Source of the DNA: an uncultured Bacteroidales bacterium
Lineage (GTDB): Bacteria; Bacteroidota; Bacteroidia; Bacteroidales; F082
Reading direction: 5' to 3'
Assembly (NCBI GenBank): GCA_946410535.1
Contig: CAMKAR010000007.1
Span: 1 to 21,721 of the forward strand
DNA length: 21,721 nt
Part shown: positions 12,997 to 20,590 of the stretch, in pieces
Position numbering within the stretch: position 1 is the first letter of the stretch
How the letters are laid out: every line of letters starts with the position of its first letter
Translations under genes and position numbers: made by a program
The notes under the pieces: generated by a model
The model's input: only the letters and a program-made list of their open reading frames with translations
Database searches by the model: none
What the model was told of the DNA's origin: nothing

Positions 12997-15948
12997 ATGA
13001 AGCAGTTGCAACACATCATCTTGCTCTTCGCGTTGGGTCTTGCCCTCTGCCAATGCCAACCCAAGCCCGACGGCATGACGGCGGAACAGCTCTACGAAGG
13101 ATTTCGCCAGCCCGAATCGCAATACCGACCCTTTGTGCGCTGGTGGTGGAACGGCGACAAGGTGGAAGCCAACGAACTGGTACGGGAGCTGCGCCTGCTC
13201 AAAGAGGCCGGCATCGGTGGCGTCGAAATCAACCCCATCGCCTTCCCAAGTTACTGCGACAGCCTCGGAAAACCGTCGTTGCAATGGCTCAGCCCCGAAT
13301 GGATCGAGATGCTGAAAGTGTGCTTCGACGAGGCCGACTCGCTCGACATGGCCTGCGACCTCCTCGTAGGTTCAGGCTGGCCCTTCGGCGGCGAGTTCTT
13401 GGAGGAGAACGAACGCGCACAAATCGTGGTCAACTATGCCGAACCCATCACCGGCCCGACGACTTTGACCATTATTCGCGACAGCCTCTGCGCCAAGGCC
13501 ATGCCCAAAGTCAGCTCGCCCTACAAGGGCAACACCAAGGAGCTGATGCTGCTCAGGCTTTATCCGAATCCGGCAACGCACGTCAATGACGGCATTAATG
13601 TTTTGGCTACAGATAGTGTCTTCAACATTGACATCCCCGAAGGCCAATACACCCTTGCCGCCTTGGTGAAAATCAACGGTTTCCTTGAGGTCATCAACGG
13701 TGCCCCTGGCGCGGCAGGCCCCGTTCTCGACCATTTCAATAAAGAAGCCGTCGAGAAATACCTCAATAACATGTCGGGAAAAATTGAGGCACAAATCGGG
13801 CCGCTGAAAGGCCGCATCCGTGCCCTTTTCACCGACAGCATGGAGCTTGAAGGCGCCAACTGGACATCCGACATGGCAGAGGAATTCCAAAAACGCTATG
13901 GCTACGACATTACTGATTACCTGCCTTTTATCCTCTTCAAGATCGGCTCGATGGGTAGCGCGCTCAATTATGACCCTGTGGTGCCCGTCACCACCGACTT
14001 CCAAAAAGAAATCCAACGCGCCCGCTACGACTTTGAGGACTTCAAGGCCCAGCTGATGCACGAACGCTTCACCGACACTTATATTAAATGGTGCCACAGC
14101 CTCGGCGTGAAAGCCCGCGCCCAAGCCTACGGTCGCGGTTTCTATCCCTTGGAGAATGCCATGGACTACGACATCCCCGAGGGCGAGTCGTGGACCACCA
14201 ACTGGCTGCGCCACAAGCCCGGCGAAGAGATGTCGGAGGCCGACTACCGCCGTGGTCGCGCCTACACGATGGTCAACAAATTTGTTTCTTCGGCAGCACA
14301 TTTGGCTGGCAACCGCGCCGTCAGCTGCGAGGAGATGACCAACACCTACACCGTGTTCAACATGGGCCTCGACCAACTCAAACTCGGTGGCGACCAATCG
14401 GCCATGTCGGGAGTGACCCACAGCGTGTTTCACGGCTTCAACTACTCGCCCAACCTTGAGGCACCCTTCCCTGGTTGGGTGCGTTATGGCGCATTCTATA
14501 GCGAGAATAACAACTGGTGGCCGTATTTCCACCTCTACAACGACTACAAGGCGCGGCTCTCCTACGCCCTGCAACATGGCACCTATTATGCCGACATTGC
14601 CATCCTCAACCCCGAAAACGACATGTGGAGCACCATCGGAATGCAAAACGAGCCTTTCCCCAACACCACCCGTGCGCCCTACAAGACCATGATTTGGGAA
14701 GCCATCAACAAATGCGGTGGCGGCGTTGACTACGTGAGCGAAAACATCATCAACCAATCGATAATCAAGAAAGGAAATTTGTGTTTCAACCAACGGAAAT
14801 ACAACACTTTGATGCTCATCGACGTGGAAAGCCTTCATCCCAAAACCGCCGAACGACTACTGAAATTTGTGGAGACAGGCGGCAAAATCGTTTGCATTGA
14901 TACCATACCCTATCAATCGTTGGGCACGCCTGGCAACCATCAAAAAAACGATTCCATAGTAAAAGCCACGATGGAAAAAGTGATGCAGTACAAGGAACAG
15001 TTTGTCTTCGTCGAGCCACCAAGAAAAGGCTTCATTCCATGGTACGACAGCCTCATGAAAGCCGAAAGTCTACCCCATTACCTCGACATCGAAAGCCCCG
15101 ACCCCTTCGTGATGCAGAACCGCTACACCACCGACGACGGTAGCGAGATGATCTTGCTCAGCAACAGCCACCGCTACCATGCCCACCAGACCAAAATCAC
15201 CTTCCATAAGGAATTGACACACAAACGTCAAGCCCAAATCTGGGACATGCAAACAGGAGAACGCTATATCCTGCCTTTGGCCGACGATGGTAGCTACACT
15301 TTCGACCTCGGCCCTGTGGAATCGGTGCTCGTCGTGTTTGAGAAAGGAGGGTCCAATCGCCGATTCGCGTCATTACGAGGAGGAACGACGAAGCAATCCA
15401 GTGCATCAGCTTTAACCCTGGATTGCTTCGTTCCTCGCAATGACAAATACGAAGACCTTTCGGCAAATTGGGATATTGAATTATGCCACAGCCTCATAAA
15501 AGATACCGTATCCACCCATTTCGACACCTTGTTTGACCTCAAAGATAGCGAAACATACCAACATTTTTGTGGCACCATCATCTATCGGAAAAACATCCAT
15601 TTCGATAAAGACGTTGCACGCAACGTCTCTACGATTCTGGATTTAGGTCTTGTGGAAGGTGTTTCGGAGGTCATCGTCAATGGGCAATCTGCTGGTGTAC
15701 GGTATTATGGCCGACGCCTATACGACCTCAGTCCCTTCCTCACCGAAGGCCAAAATGACCTCGAAATCCGCGTCATTACCACGATGGGCAACTACCTCAA
15801 GACCCTCAACCGTGAGGAAAACTTGACGACTTGGCTTTATGTCAACCATCCCAAACGCGACCAACCCTTGCAGCCTATGGGACTTATCGGCCCCGTAAAA
15901 CTTTTCAAAACAGTTATTACCAGTCCCGAAGGGACTATACCCTATTAA
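12997..15948 (+). CDS. GH106 alpha-L-rhamnosidase-like lipoprotein
   Basis: A 983-residue glycoside hydrolase. The opening RPFVRWWWNGDKV (45-57), LLKEAGIGGVE and the later WTSDMAEEFQKRYGYD match GH106, the family of Bacteroides rhamnosidases acting on rhamnogalacturonan and related pectic side chains. Acidic residues in the SCEEMTNTYTVFNMG region (about 445-459) are candidates for catalysis or calcium binding. The signal peptide ends in LALCQC; Cys18 or Cys20 could be lipidated, giving an envelope lipoprotein. Between the catalytic part and the C-terminal beta-sandwich, residues about 785-818 are encoded by an inserted palindromic element and read SLRGGTTKQS and LDCFVPRND. A second palindrome encodes about 870-879, and a third the last eight residues. 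The frame is nevertheless intact. GH28 follows 46 bases later. Confidence 0.85.
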   Translation: MKQLQHIILLFALGLALCQCQPKPDGMTAEQLYEGFRQPESQYRPFVRWWWNGDKVEANELVRELRLLKEAGIGGVEINPIAFPSYCDSLGKPSLQWLSPEWIEMLKVCFDEADSLDMACDLLVGSGWPFGGEFLEENERAQIVVNYAEPITGPTTLTIIRDSLCAKAMPKVSSPYKGNTKELMLLRLYPNPATHVNDGINVLATDSVFNIDIPEGQYTLAALVKINGFLEVINGAPGAAGPVLDHFNKEAVEKYLNNMSGKIEAQIGPLKGRIRALFTDSMELEGANWTSDMAEEFQKRYGYDITDYLPFILFKIGSMGSALNYDPVVPVTTDFQKEIQRARYDFEDFKAQLMHERFTDTYIKWCHSLGVKARAQAYGRGFYPLENAMDYDIPEGESWTTNWLRHKPGEEMSEADYRRGRAYTMVNKFVSSAAHLAGNRAVSCEEMTNTYTVFNMGLDQLKLGGDQSAMSGVTHSVFHGFNYSPNLEAPFPGWVRYGAFYSENNNWWPYFHLYNDYKARLSYALQHGTYYADIAILNPENDMWSTIGMQNEPFPNTTRAPYKTMIWEAINKCGGGVDYVSENIINQSIIKKGNLCFNQRKYNTLMLIDVESLHPKTAERLLKFVETGGKIVCIDTIPYQSLGTPGNHQKNDSIVKATMEKVMQYKEQFVFVEPPRKGFIPWYDSLMKAESLPHYLDIESPDPFVMQNRYTTDDGSEMILLSNSHRYHAHQTKITFHKELTHKRQAQIWDMQTGERYILPLADDGSYTFDLGPVESVLVVFEKGGSNRRFASLRGGTTKQSSASALTLDCFVPRNDKYEDLSANWDIELCHSLIKDTVSTHFDTLFDLKDSETYQHFCGTIIYRKNIHFDKDVARNVSTILDLGLVEGVSEVIVNGQSAGVRYYGRRLYDLSPFLTEGQNDLEIRVITTMGNYLKTLNREENLTTWLYVNHPKRDQPLQPMGLIGPVKLFKTVITSPEGTIPY
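15369..15444. repeat. 76-bp palindromic dispersed-repeat element inside the GH106 gene
   Basis: The left arm (15369-15400) and right arm (15419-15444) are inverted copies. Both carry GTCATT, CGAGG, AACG and AAGCAATCCA, seen directly on the left and as reverse complement on the right. The left arm has one substitution and two extra triplets (AGG at 15381-15383 and ACG at 15388-15390), so the length difference is 6 bases. The loop is 18 bases. From memory, palindromes of this sequence type are widely dispersed in bacterial genomes and give the telltale peptide CHCEERSN on the opposite strand, which is present here. It is non-autonomous; no transposase is nearby. Confidence 0.85.
15605..15632. 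repeat. Second palindromic element inside the GH106 gene
   Basis: Perfect 9-bp arms AGACGTTGC (15609-15617) and GCAACGTCT (15620-15628) are separated by 2 bases. The right arm continues as CTAC; the left flank ATAA matches its complement GTAG at two of four positions, so the arms extend to about 13 bp. From memory, GTAGAGACGTTGC-type palindromes recur in Bacteroidetes and cyanobacteria. It encodes DKDVARNVST of the enzyme. Confidence 0.68.
15922..15936. repeat. Inverted repeat encoding the C-terminal tail of the GH106 protein
   Basis: AGTCCC, GAA, GGGACT: perfect 6-bp arms with a 3-base loop. It encodes the SPEGT segment 12 bases before the stop codon at 15948. Confidence 0.55.
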
Positions 15949-15977
15949 CCCTACACAAGCGCAGCGCAGTGTAGGGG
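15949..15977. repeat. Inverted repeat (hairpin) between GH106 and GH28
   Basis: CCCTACAC (15949-15956) pairs with GTGTAGGG (15969-15976) around a 12-base GC-rich loop. It starts immediately after the GH106 stop codon. No T-run follows, so it is more likely a repeat element or mRNA-stabilising hairpin than a full terminator. Confidence 0.6.
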
Positions 15978-15994
15978 CCAAACACAACAACACT

Positions 15995-17464
15995 ATGAAA
16001 AGAATAATCCTCACCCTCCTCCTCATCGCGAGCCTCCAAGCCCTCGCGCAAGAAAAACCAAAGTACTACAACGCCTCGCTCTTCGGCATCCGCAGCGACG
16101 GCGTCACCATGAACACGCGAAGCATCCAGTATGCCATCGACTGGATCGCCGAACAAGGCGGTGGCACGCTCCGCTTCTGGGTAGGCCGCTACCTGACGGG
16201 CAGCATCCACCTCAAGTCGAATGTCACCATCGAATTAGTGGAAGGCGCCGTGCTCGTAGGCAGCACCAATCCATTCGACTACGACCGACTCGAAGCCACT
16301 AACGACCACGCGCTCATCCTCGCCGAAGGCGTAGAGAACATCAGGCTCATCGGTTACTACAACAGCGGTGGCGTCATCGACGGACAAGGGCGCGAGTTGG
16401 GCAACAACTGCACCGACCTCGTCCACAAAGGCCTGTTGAACGACCGTTTGAGCAACGACCGCGTCGGCGAAGGCTTCCGTCCCCGACTGTTGATTTTCAG
16501 GGAATGCAAGAATGTGGAAGTCGACAACGTCACCTTCCGCAACGCCGCCAACTGGGTGACGATGTACGACCAATGCGAGAACGTCAAGGTCAACAACGTG
16601 CGCATCCAAAGCACAGCCTTCTGGAACAACGACGGCATCGACATCGTCGACTGCGACGGTTTCCTCCTGACCAACAGCTACATCAATTCGAGCGACGATG
16701 CCATTTGTCTCAAGTCGCACAGTGCGAAGAAGTTGTGCCAAAACATAGAAGTGCGAAACTGTACCGCACGCAGCAGCGCCAGCGGTATCAAGTTTGGCAC
16801 CATGGGCGCAGGCGGCTTCAAGAACGTGAAAATCATCAACAACACGGTTTACGACACCTACCGCAGTGCCATCACCATCCAAAGCGTCGACGGCGGCATC
16901 TGCGAGGACATCCTCGTCGATTCGCTCTACGCCACCAACGTAGGCAACGCCATCTACCTCAACATAGGTGCCCGTCGCGACAAGCAAAGCTTCATGCATA
17001 ACATCACCATCCGCAACATGGTTTGTGAAGTGGCCGCCAACAAGCCCGATGCAGGCTACGAATACGAAGGCCCCATCGAAGACCTGCCGCGCAACATCTC
17101 GCCTTGCGGCATCATCGGATTGAAAGACAGTAAGATAAAAAATGTCACTTTGGAGAACATCGATATCACCTTCCCTGGTGGCGGCGATCCCAATTATGCG
17201 CATCGTGGTCTCGACGAATTGGACAAGGTGCCCGAAATGCCCAAGGCCTACCCCGAATTCTCGCAACACATGGAGCTGCCCGCGTGGGGATTCTATGTGC
17301 GCCACGTCGACGGCCTCGTGATGAAAGGCATCAAGCTGACGGCATTGGAAAAAGACTACCGTACAGCCGTGGTCATAGACGATGTGAAAAACCACGAAAT
17401 CAGCACGTTACAAGTATATGAACCGAATGGGGATAAGAAAGATGCAATTTTCGTTCGGAATTGA
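15995..17464 (+). CDS. GH28-family (polygalacturonase-like) secreted beta-helix protein with altered active-site motifs
   Basis: A 489-residue secreted protein. The signal peptide is MKRIILTLLLIASLQALAQ, with cleavage near residue 19. A right-handed parallel beta-helix follows. GH28 landmarks are NNDGID at 211-216 (for NTDG) and SSDDAICLKS at 232-241 with the catalytic Asp pair D234/D235. The usual GHG His motif is replaced by SGIKFGT at 263-269, and the RIK motif by YRSAITI at 289-295. This is a recognisable GH28 subgroup in Bacteroidetes whose substrate may differ from plain polygalacturonan. With the GH106 gene 46 bases upstream and no promoter between, it is probably co-transcribed and acts on rhamnogalacturonan-type pectin. 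The altered motifs make the exact reaction uncertain. Confidence 0.85.
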   Translation: MKRIILTLLLIASLQALAQEKPKYYNASLFGIRSDGVTMNTRSIQYAIDWIAEQGGGTLRFWVGRYLTGSIHLKSNVTIELVEGAVLVGSTNPFDYDRLEATNDHALILAEGVENIRLIGYYNSGGVIDGQGRELGNNCTDLVHKGLLNDRLSNDRVGEGFRPRLLIFRECKNVEVDNVTFRNAANWVTMYDQCENVKVNNVRIQSTAFWNNDGIDIVDCDGFLLTNSYINSSDDAICLKSHSAKKLCQNIEVRNCTARSSASGIKFGTMGAGGFKNVKIINNTVYDTYRSAITIQSVDGGICEDILVDSLYATNVGNAIYLNIGARRDKQSFMHNITIRNMVCEVAANKPDAGYEYEGPIEDLPRNISPCGIIGLKDSKIKNVTLENIDITFPGGGDPNYAHRGLDELDKVPEMPKAYPEFSQHMELPAWGFYVRHVDGLVMKGIKLTALEKDYRTAVVIDDVKNHEISTLQVYEPNGDKKDAIFVRN

Positions 17465-17472
17465 ATTTTTTA

Positions 17473-17480
17473 TATCTTTG
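17473..17480 (+). promoter_or_regulatory. -7 promoter element for the small coiled-coil gene
   Basis: TATCTTTG is an exact TAnnTTTG match, 9 bases after the GH28 stop and 52 bases before the ATG at 17533. A TTTTCG at 17448-17453 may serve as the -33 element. Confidence 0.65.
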
Positions 17481-17532
17481 CAATCGAAAACGAGAGCATA
17501 TCCACAATTACGGAACTTAATTACAAACAACT

Positions 17533-17844
17533 ATGTATCAAATTTTTAAAGACCAACTCGAAAAGTCAAAACTCATCATTTCCGGGGTAAAGCGCAATCA
17601 ACGCCTCGGACGCGACGCTGGCGTGGAAGAAAGCGTGATGCAAAAGATGGAGGAAGACTGCAAGCGTTTGGAATCCATCTCAGCTGAAATCGACAAACTT
17701 CATGAAGAGCTTCGCAAGAAGAGCGATGAAGCCCACGATGCCTTGAACCTCCTGAAAAACAGGACCCAGACCGTGAAGAGAGCCATCAAAACTAAGTATG
17801 ACCAAACTTGGTGGACCAAGTTCGGCATCCCCGACAAGAGATAA
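17533..17844 (+). CDS. Small conserved-looking coiled-coil protein, function unknown
   Basis: A 103-residue cytoplasmic protein. Residues about 35-85 show a heptad pattern (MQKMEEDCKRLESISAEI, DKLHEELRKKSDEAHDAL) predicting a coiled coil. The tail is basic and Trp-containing (KTKYDQTWWTKFGIPDKR). There is no signal peptide or membrane helix. It has a good promoter and its own terminator, so it is a genuine monocistronic gene. I do not recognise a named family; the composition would suit a small structural or nucleoid-type protein, but that is a guess. Confidence 0.75.
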   Translation: MYQIFKDQLEKSKLIISGVKRNQRLGRDAGVEESVMQKMEEDCKRLESISAEIDKLHEELRKKSDEAHDALNLLKNRTQTVKRAIKTKYDQTWWTKFGIPDKR

Positions 17845-17862
17845 CTCATGGACTTGTGAAAC

Positions 17863-19053
17863 TCAAAAGGCCGCTTCCTCCGAAGTGGCTTTTTTTGTGC
17901 GGATGACAACCCTTTTCTCGCCCTTCAAAGTGGTGGCAAACAGATAGATGCCATCGCCATCCCTTATCTTCAACGCTTTCCGCAACTCGGCCACCGTCAG
18001 CGGGAAATTGCGCACGGCAATGCTGGCATTGTCGACATCCGAAAGCAACGTCTGCTTCACCTTCTTGTTGAAAGGCGCAAAAGCCTCCACCTCGAAAATA
18101 CGTCCAGGAAAGTCAGCAACCAAGATGTCGGAAGTAAACAAATTGCTGTTTTTGTGCAACTTGAAAACACCAAATCGCCGTGTCAGCAGTTTGTGGCATC
18201 CCGCTTTCATCACGGCCGGATTAGGTTCATAGAGAAACCTCATCACCGTTTCGGCCAATGCGGCTGTGGCATTTTTCTCATCCTCCAATGCAAACCTAAC
18301 GTCAGGCTGCCGCGTCAACAGATTGGCACAAACGCACTGCACCTCTCCTTCGTAGCCGCGTTCCATGACAAAATCCAGCTCCTTGCATTCGTTGGCAACA
18401 GCCACCACATGCACTTCATGCACATGATGCAATTCCTCCAAAGCCTTCGTGACATCAAGCATGGGCGACAATTTTACCACCACGCGACCGGCTTTTTCGA
18501 GCAGCAAATCCTGCAATGCCACCACATCGGGCGTGCAGTCGGCAATGGAAACAGTCTTCCGGCCATACGCATCTCTCCGCGCAGGATCAATGAAGATATA
18601 ATCCTTTGTTCCACAATGTTTTAGATAATCATCGGCAGTCTCATTCCAAATCTCGATATGTGAACCAAGTGCCGCAAAATTGTGTCGCGCCAAATCGCAA
18701 AGTTCAACTTGTCGTTCCACATAATCAGCCTGTTGGAAATGCTGTGAGATGAAAAAGGTGTCGATGCCGAGACCACCGGTAAGGTCGGCAAAGGATTGCC
18801 CCTGCATCAGGCTTGCCTTATATTTTGCACTGGCTTCCGACGAACATTGCTCAATGGAGAGATGAGGAGGAAAGAGAAGCTCCTCGTTCGCGCTCCACGA
18901 GGGCACCTTCTTTTTCAGCAACTGCCGCGCTTCGATCTGTCGTAGCGCCAATGAAACGTCAGTGCCGACGGGCGCCTTTTTCAAGGCGAGCGTCGGCACG
19001 TCGGCATTCAGGTTTTCCCTGATAAACTGTTTGGTGATTTCGTTCAAGGTCAA
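17863..19053 (-). CDS. THUMP-like domain SAM-dependent methyltransferase (PG_1098-like)
   Basis: A 396-residue predicted RNA methyltransferase. After an N-terminal helical region with PSWSANEELLFPPHLSIEQC (51-70), the class I SAM-binding motif I is DLTGGLGID at 90-98. YVERQ follows as motif II, and IDPARRD at 155-161 is the motif IV of this family. The C-terminal third carries the THUMP-like/ferredoxin-like modules known from the Porphyromonas PG_1098 group. The target RNA is unknown. No ATG lies near the expected start: the frame begins with TTG at 19053, which overlaps the stop TGA (19052-19050) of the RluB-type gene, so translation is probably coupled. Two RNA-modifying enzymes in one operon suggest a shared role in ribosome maturation. 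Confidence 0.85.
   Translation of the reverse strand: MTLNEITKQFIRENLNADVPTLALKKAPVGTDVSLALRQIEARQLLKKKVPSWSANEELLFPPHLSIEQCSSEASAKYKASLMQGQSFADLTGGLGIDTFFISQHFQQADYVERQVELCDLARHNFAALGSHIEIWNETADDYLKHCGTKDYIFIDPARRDAYGRKTVSIADCTPDVVALQDLLLEKAGRVVVKLSPMLDVTKALEELHHVHEVHVVAVANECKELDFVMERGYEGEVQCVCANLLTRQPDVRFALEDEKNATAALAETVMRFLYEPNPAVMKAGCHKLLTRRFGVFKLHKNSNLFTSDILVADFPGRIFEVEAFAPFNKKVKQTLLSDVDNASIAVRNFPLTVAELRKALKIRDGDGIYLFATTLKGEKRVVIRTKKATSEEAAF
17865..17897. terminator. Bidirectional terminator embedded in the 3' end of the convergent methyltransferase gene
   Basis: An 11-bp stem pairs 17867-17877 with 17882-17892 (two G-U wobbles, 4-base loop CTCC). It is followed on the plus strand by a run of T, giving a strong terminator for the small coiled-coil gene. 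The same bases encode the last codons (TSEEAAF) of the minus-strand gene ending at 17863. On the minus strand only CTTTTG follows, a weaker terminator. Confidence 0.78.
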
Positions 19054-20507
19054 ATCTTCTTCAGGTTCATCACCTCAAGGTCGGTGAGGAAACGCCATTC
19101 GCCACGCGGCAGTCTGTACTTGTCGAGACCGGCAAACATCACGCGGTCGAGCTTGGTCACCTCGTATCCAAGATGTTCGAAGATGCGACGGACGATGCGG
19201 TTGCGGCCCGAATGAAGCTCGATGCCGATGCTTTTCTTGCTGTCGTCGTCTTGGTCGTAGGCGATGTTGTCGGCAGCGATGGGGCCATCATCGAGTTCGA
19301 TGCCCTCAGAAATGCGCAACATGTCGTTCTTGGTCAAGGGCTTGTCGAGGATGACGTGATAGAGCTTCGGCACCTCACTGCTCGGATGGGTCAGTTTCTT
19401 GGCCAAGTCGCCGTCATTGGTGAACAGCAGCAGGCCAGTGGTCTGCTTGTCGAGGCGGCCTACGGGATAGACGCGCTCGGGGCAAGCGTTCTTTACGAGT
19501 TCCATCACGGTGTCGCGCTCATACGGGTCGTCGCTGGTGGTGATGTAGCCTTTGGGCTTGTTGAGCAAGATGTAGCGGAGCTTCTCGCGGTTGAGCGTTT
19601 GGCCGCCATAAACCACCTTGTCTTCGGTCTTCACCTTATAGCCCATCGTGGTAATCACTTCGCCATTCACTTCGACGCAACCGGCCTTAATCAGGTCGTC
19701 GGCTTCGCGGCGTGAGCAGATGCCACAGTCAGCCAAATATTTGTTCAGGCGGATTTCGCCAGTGGCTTTCGGGCGGTCATACTGCGGGTCTTTCTCGCGA
19801 ACATAGCCCTTGCGACCACGGCGGGGTTCTTCCTCATCATCAAAACGGCGGCGCGGACGGTCGTCGAAGCGGCGGTCGCCACGCGGACGGTCGTTATCGA
19901 AACGACGGCGCGGACGATCCTCATCGTCAAATCTACGGCGCGGACGGTCGTCATCGTGGAAACGACGCTCATGCGGCTTGTCGTCGTCAAAACGGCGACG
20001 TGGACGATCGTCGTCATCAAATCTGCGGCGAGGCTGGTCATCGTCATTAAAACGGCGAGACCTCGGACGGTCGCTGTCGTCAAATCTACGACGCGGACGG
20101 TCGTCATCGTCAAAACGGCGACGCGGACGGTCGTTGTGCTCATCGTCGAAACGACGACGCGGACGGTCGCTGTCGTCAAACCTACGGCGCGGACGATCAT
20201 CGTCATCAAAGCGGCGACGTGGACGGTCGTCATCATCAAAACGACGACGTGGACGGTCGTCGTGCTCGTCGTCGAAACGGCGGCGCGGACGATCGCCAAA
20301 CTTGCGGTCGCCAAAGCGGCGGTCGCCACGTTCGTCATCAAAGCGGCGTTCACCTCTCGGCTTACCGCCAAATCCTCTTTCTTCTTGTCCTTCCTCGTCA
20401 CCGTCGCGGTGATAGAACTTGAAGGACCTCCTCTGTTGGAACACTTCGCGTTCGTCAACAGGTTTTCTGGTGCGCGGACGCTTGCCAGATCTTTCGTTGT
20501 CAGTCAT
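19050..20507 (-). CDS. rluB: 23S rRNA pseudouridine synthase, RluB type, with long Arg/Asp-rich N-terminal repeat region
   Basis: A 485-residue protein. The C-terminal half is a complete RsuA/RluB-family enzyme. The S4 RNA-binding domain covers about 252-297 (RLNKYLADCGICSRREAD), LLNKPKGYITT is at 314-324, and the catalytic GRLDKQTTGLLLF contains Asp353. The RIVRRIFEHLGYEV segment closes the fold. E. coli RluB modifies 23S U2605. The first 250 residues are disordered and highly charged, with about 15 units of RPRRRFDDDD type at 73-226. Such extensions probably aid RNA or ribosome binding or condensation, but that is inference. Its promoter is at 20568-20561 and it is coupled to the downstream methyltransferase. 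Whether it acts as RluB or RluF is judged from motifs only. Confidence 0.87.
   Translation of the reverse strand: MTDNERSGKRPRTRKPVDEREVFQQRRSFKFYHRDGDEEGQEERGFGGKPRGERRFDDERGDRRFGDRKFGDRPRRRFDDEHDDRPRRRFDDDDRPRRRFDDDDRPRRRFDDSDRPRRRFDDEHNDRPRRRFDDDDRPRRRFDDSDRPRSRRFNDDDQPRRRFDDDDRPRRRFDDDKPHERRFHDDDRPRRRFDDEDRPRRRFDNDRPRGDRRFDDRPRRRFDDEEEPRRGRKGYVREKDPQYDRPKATGEIRLNKYLADCGICSRREADDLIKAGCVEVNGEVITTMGYKVKTEDKVVYGGQTLNREKLRYILLNKPKGYITTSDDPYERDTVMELVKNACPERVYPVGRLDKQTTGLLLFTNDGDLAKKLTHPSSEVPKLYHVILDKPLTKNDMLRISEGIELDDGPIAADNIAYDQDDDSKKSIGIELHSGRNRIVRRIFEHLGYEVTKLDRVMFAGLDKYRLPRGEWRFLTDLEVMNLKKI
19830..20291 (-). repeat. About 15 tandem 30-bp units encoding RPRRRFDDDD-type repeats
   Basis: Residues 73-226 of the RluB-type protein consist of units of mostly 10 residues (range 9-12) with the core RPRRRFDD followed by two variable residues (DD, SD, ED, DK) or EHDD/EHND. 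At DNA level the minus-strand units have a 30-bp period with synonymous variation. Units with insertions (RPRSRRFNDDD, PHERRFHDDD, RPRGDRRFDD) show ongoing divergence. Confidence 0.9.
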
Positions 20508-20560
20508 TTATTAATAATGTATTAGTGTTGAAAATTGATTCCTTTCGCGGAATTGGGCGG

Positions 20561-20568
20561 CAAAAGTA
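20561..20568 (-). promoter_or_regulatory. -7 promoter element for the rluB-methyltransferase operon
   Basis: TACTTTTG on the minus strand matches TAnnTTTG. It lies about 54 bases before the ATG at 20507 and 23 bases downstream of the GSCFA stop. No clear -33 element is seen. Confidence 0.58.
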
Positions 20569-20590
20569 CGAATAATTTGGGAATTGGGCG

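Noticed and set aside
13372..14838. 488-codon open frame on the minus strand
   Set aside because: It lies antisense to the GH106 gene, whose sequence has clear family motifs. The translation is His/Val/Gly-rich without recognisable domains, as expected of a shadow of GC-biased codons.
15197..15466. 89-codon minus-strand frame with CHCEERSN
   Set aside because: This peptide is the known-looking translation of the palindromic element and not a gene; the rest is antisense to GH106.
16235..17395. 386-codon open frame on the minus strand
   Set aside because: Antisense to the GH28 gene and of the same Val/Asp/His-rich shadow composition.
19830..20291. CRISPR-like regular repeats
   Set aside because: The units abut without unique spacers and are in frame with the RluB-type protein, so this is a coding tandem repeat.
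19810..20412. Ser/Arg-rich 200-codon plus-strand frame, and a Val/Thr-rich minus-strand frame at 19745-20458
   Set aside because: Both are alternative readings of the 30-bp tandem repeats of rluB. Repeats without stops in one frame tend to be open in others.
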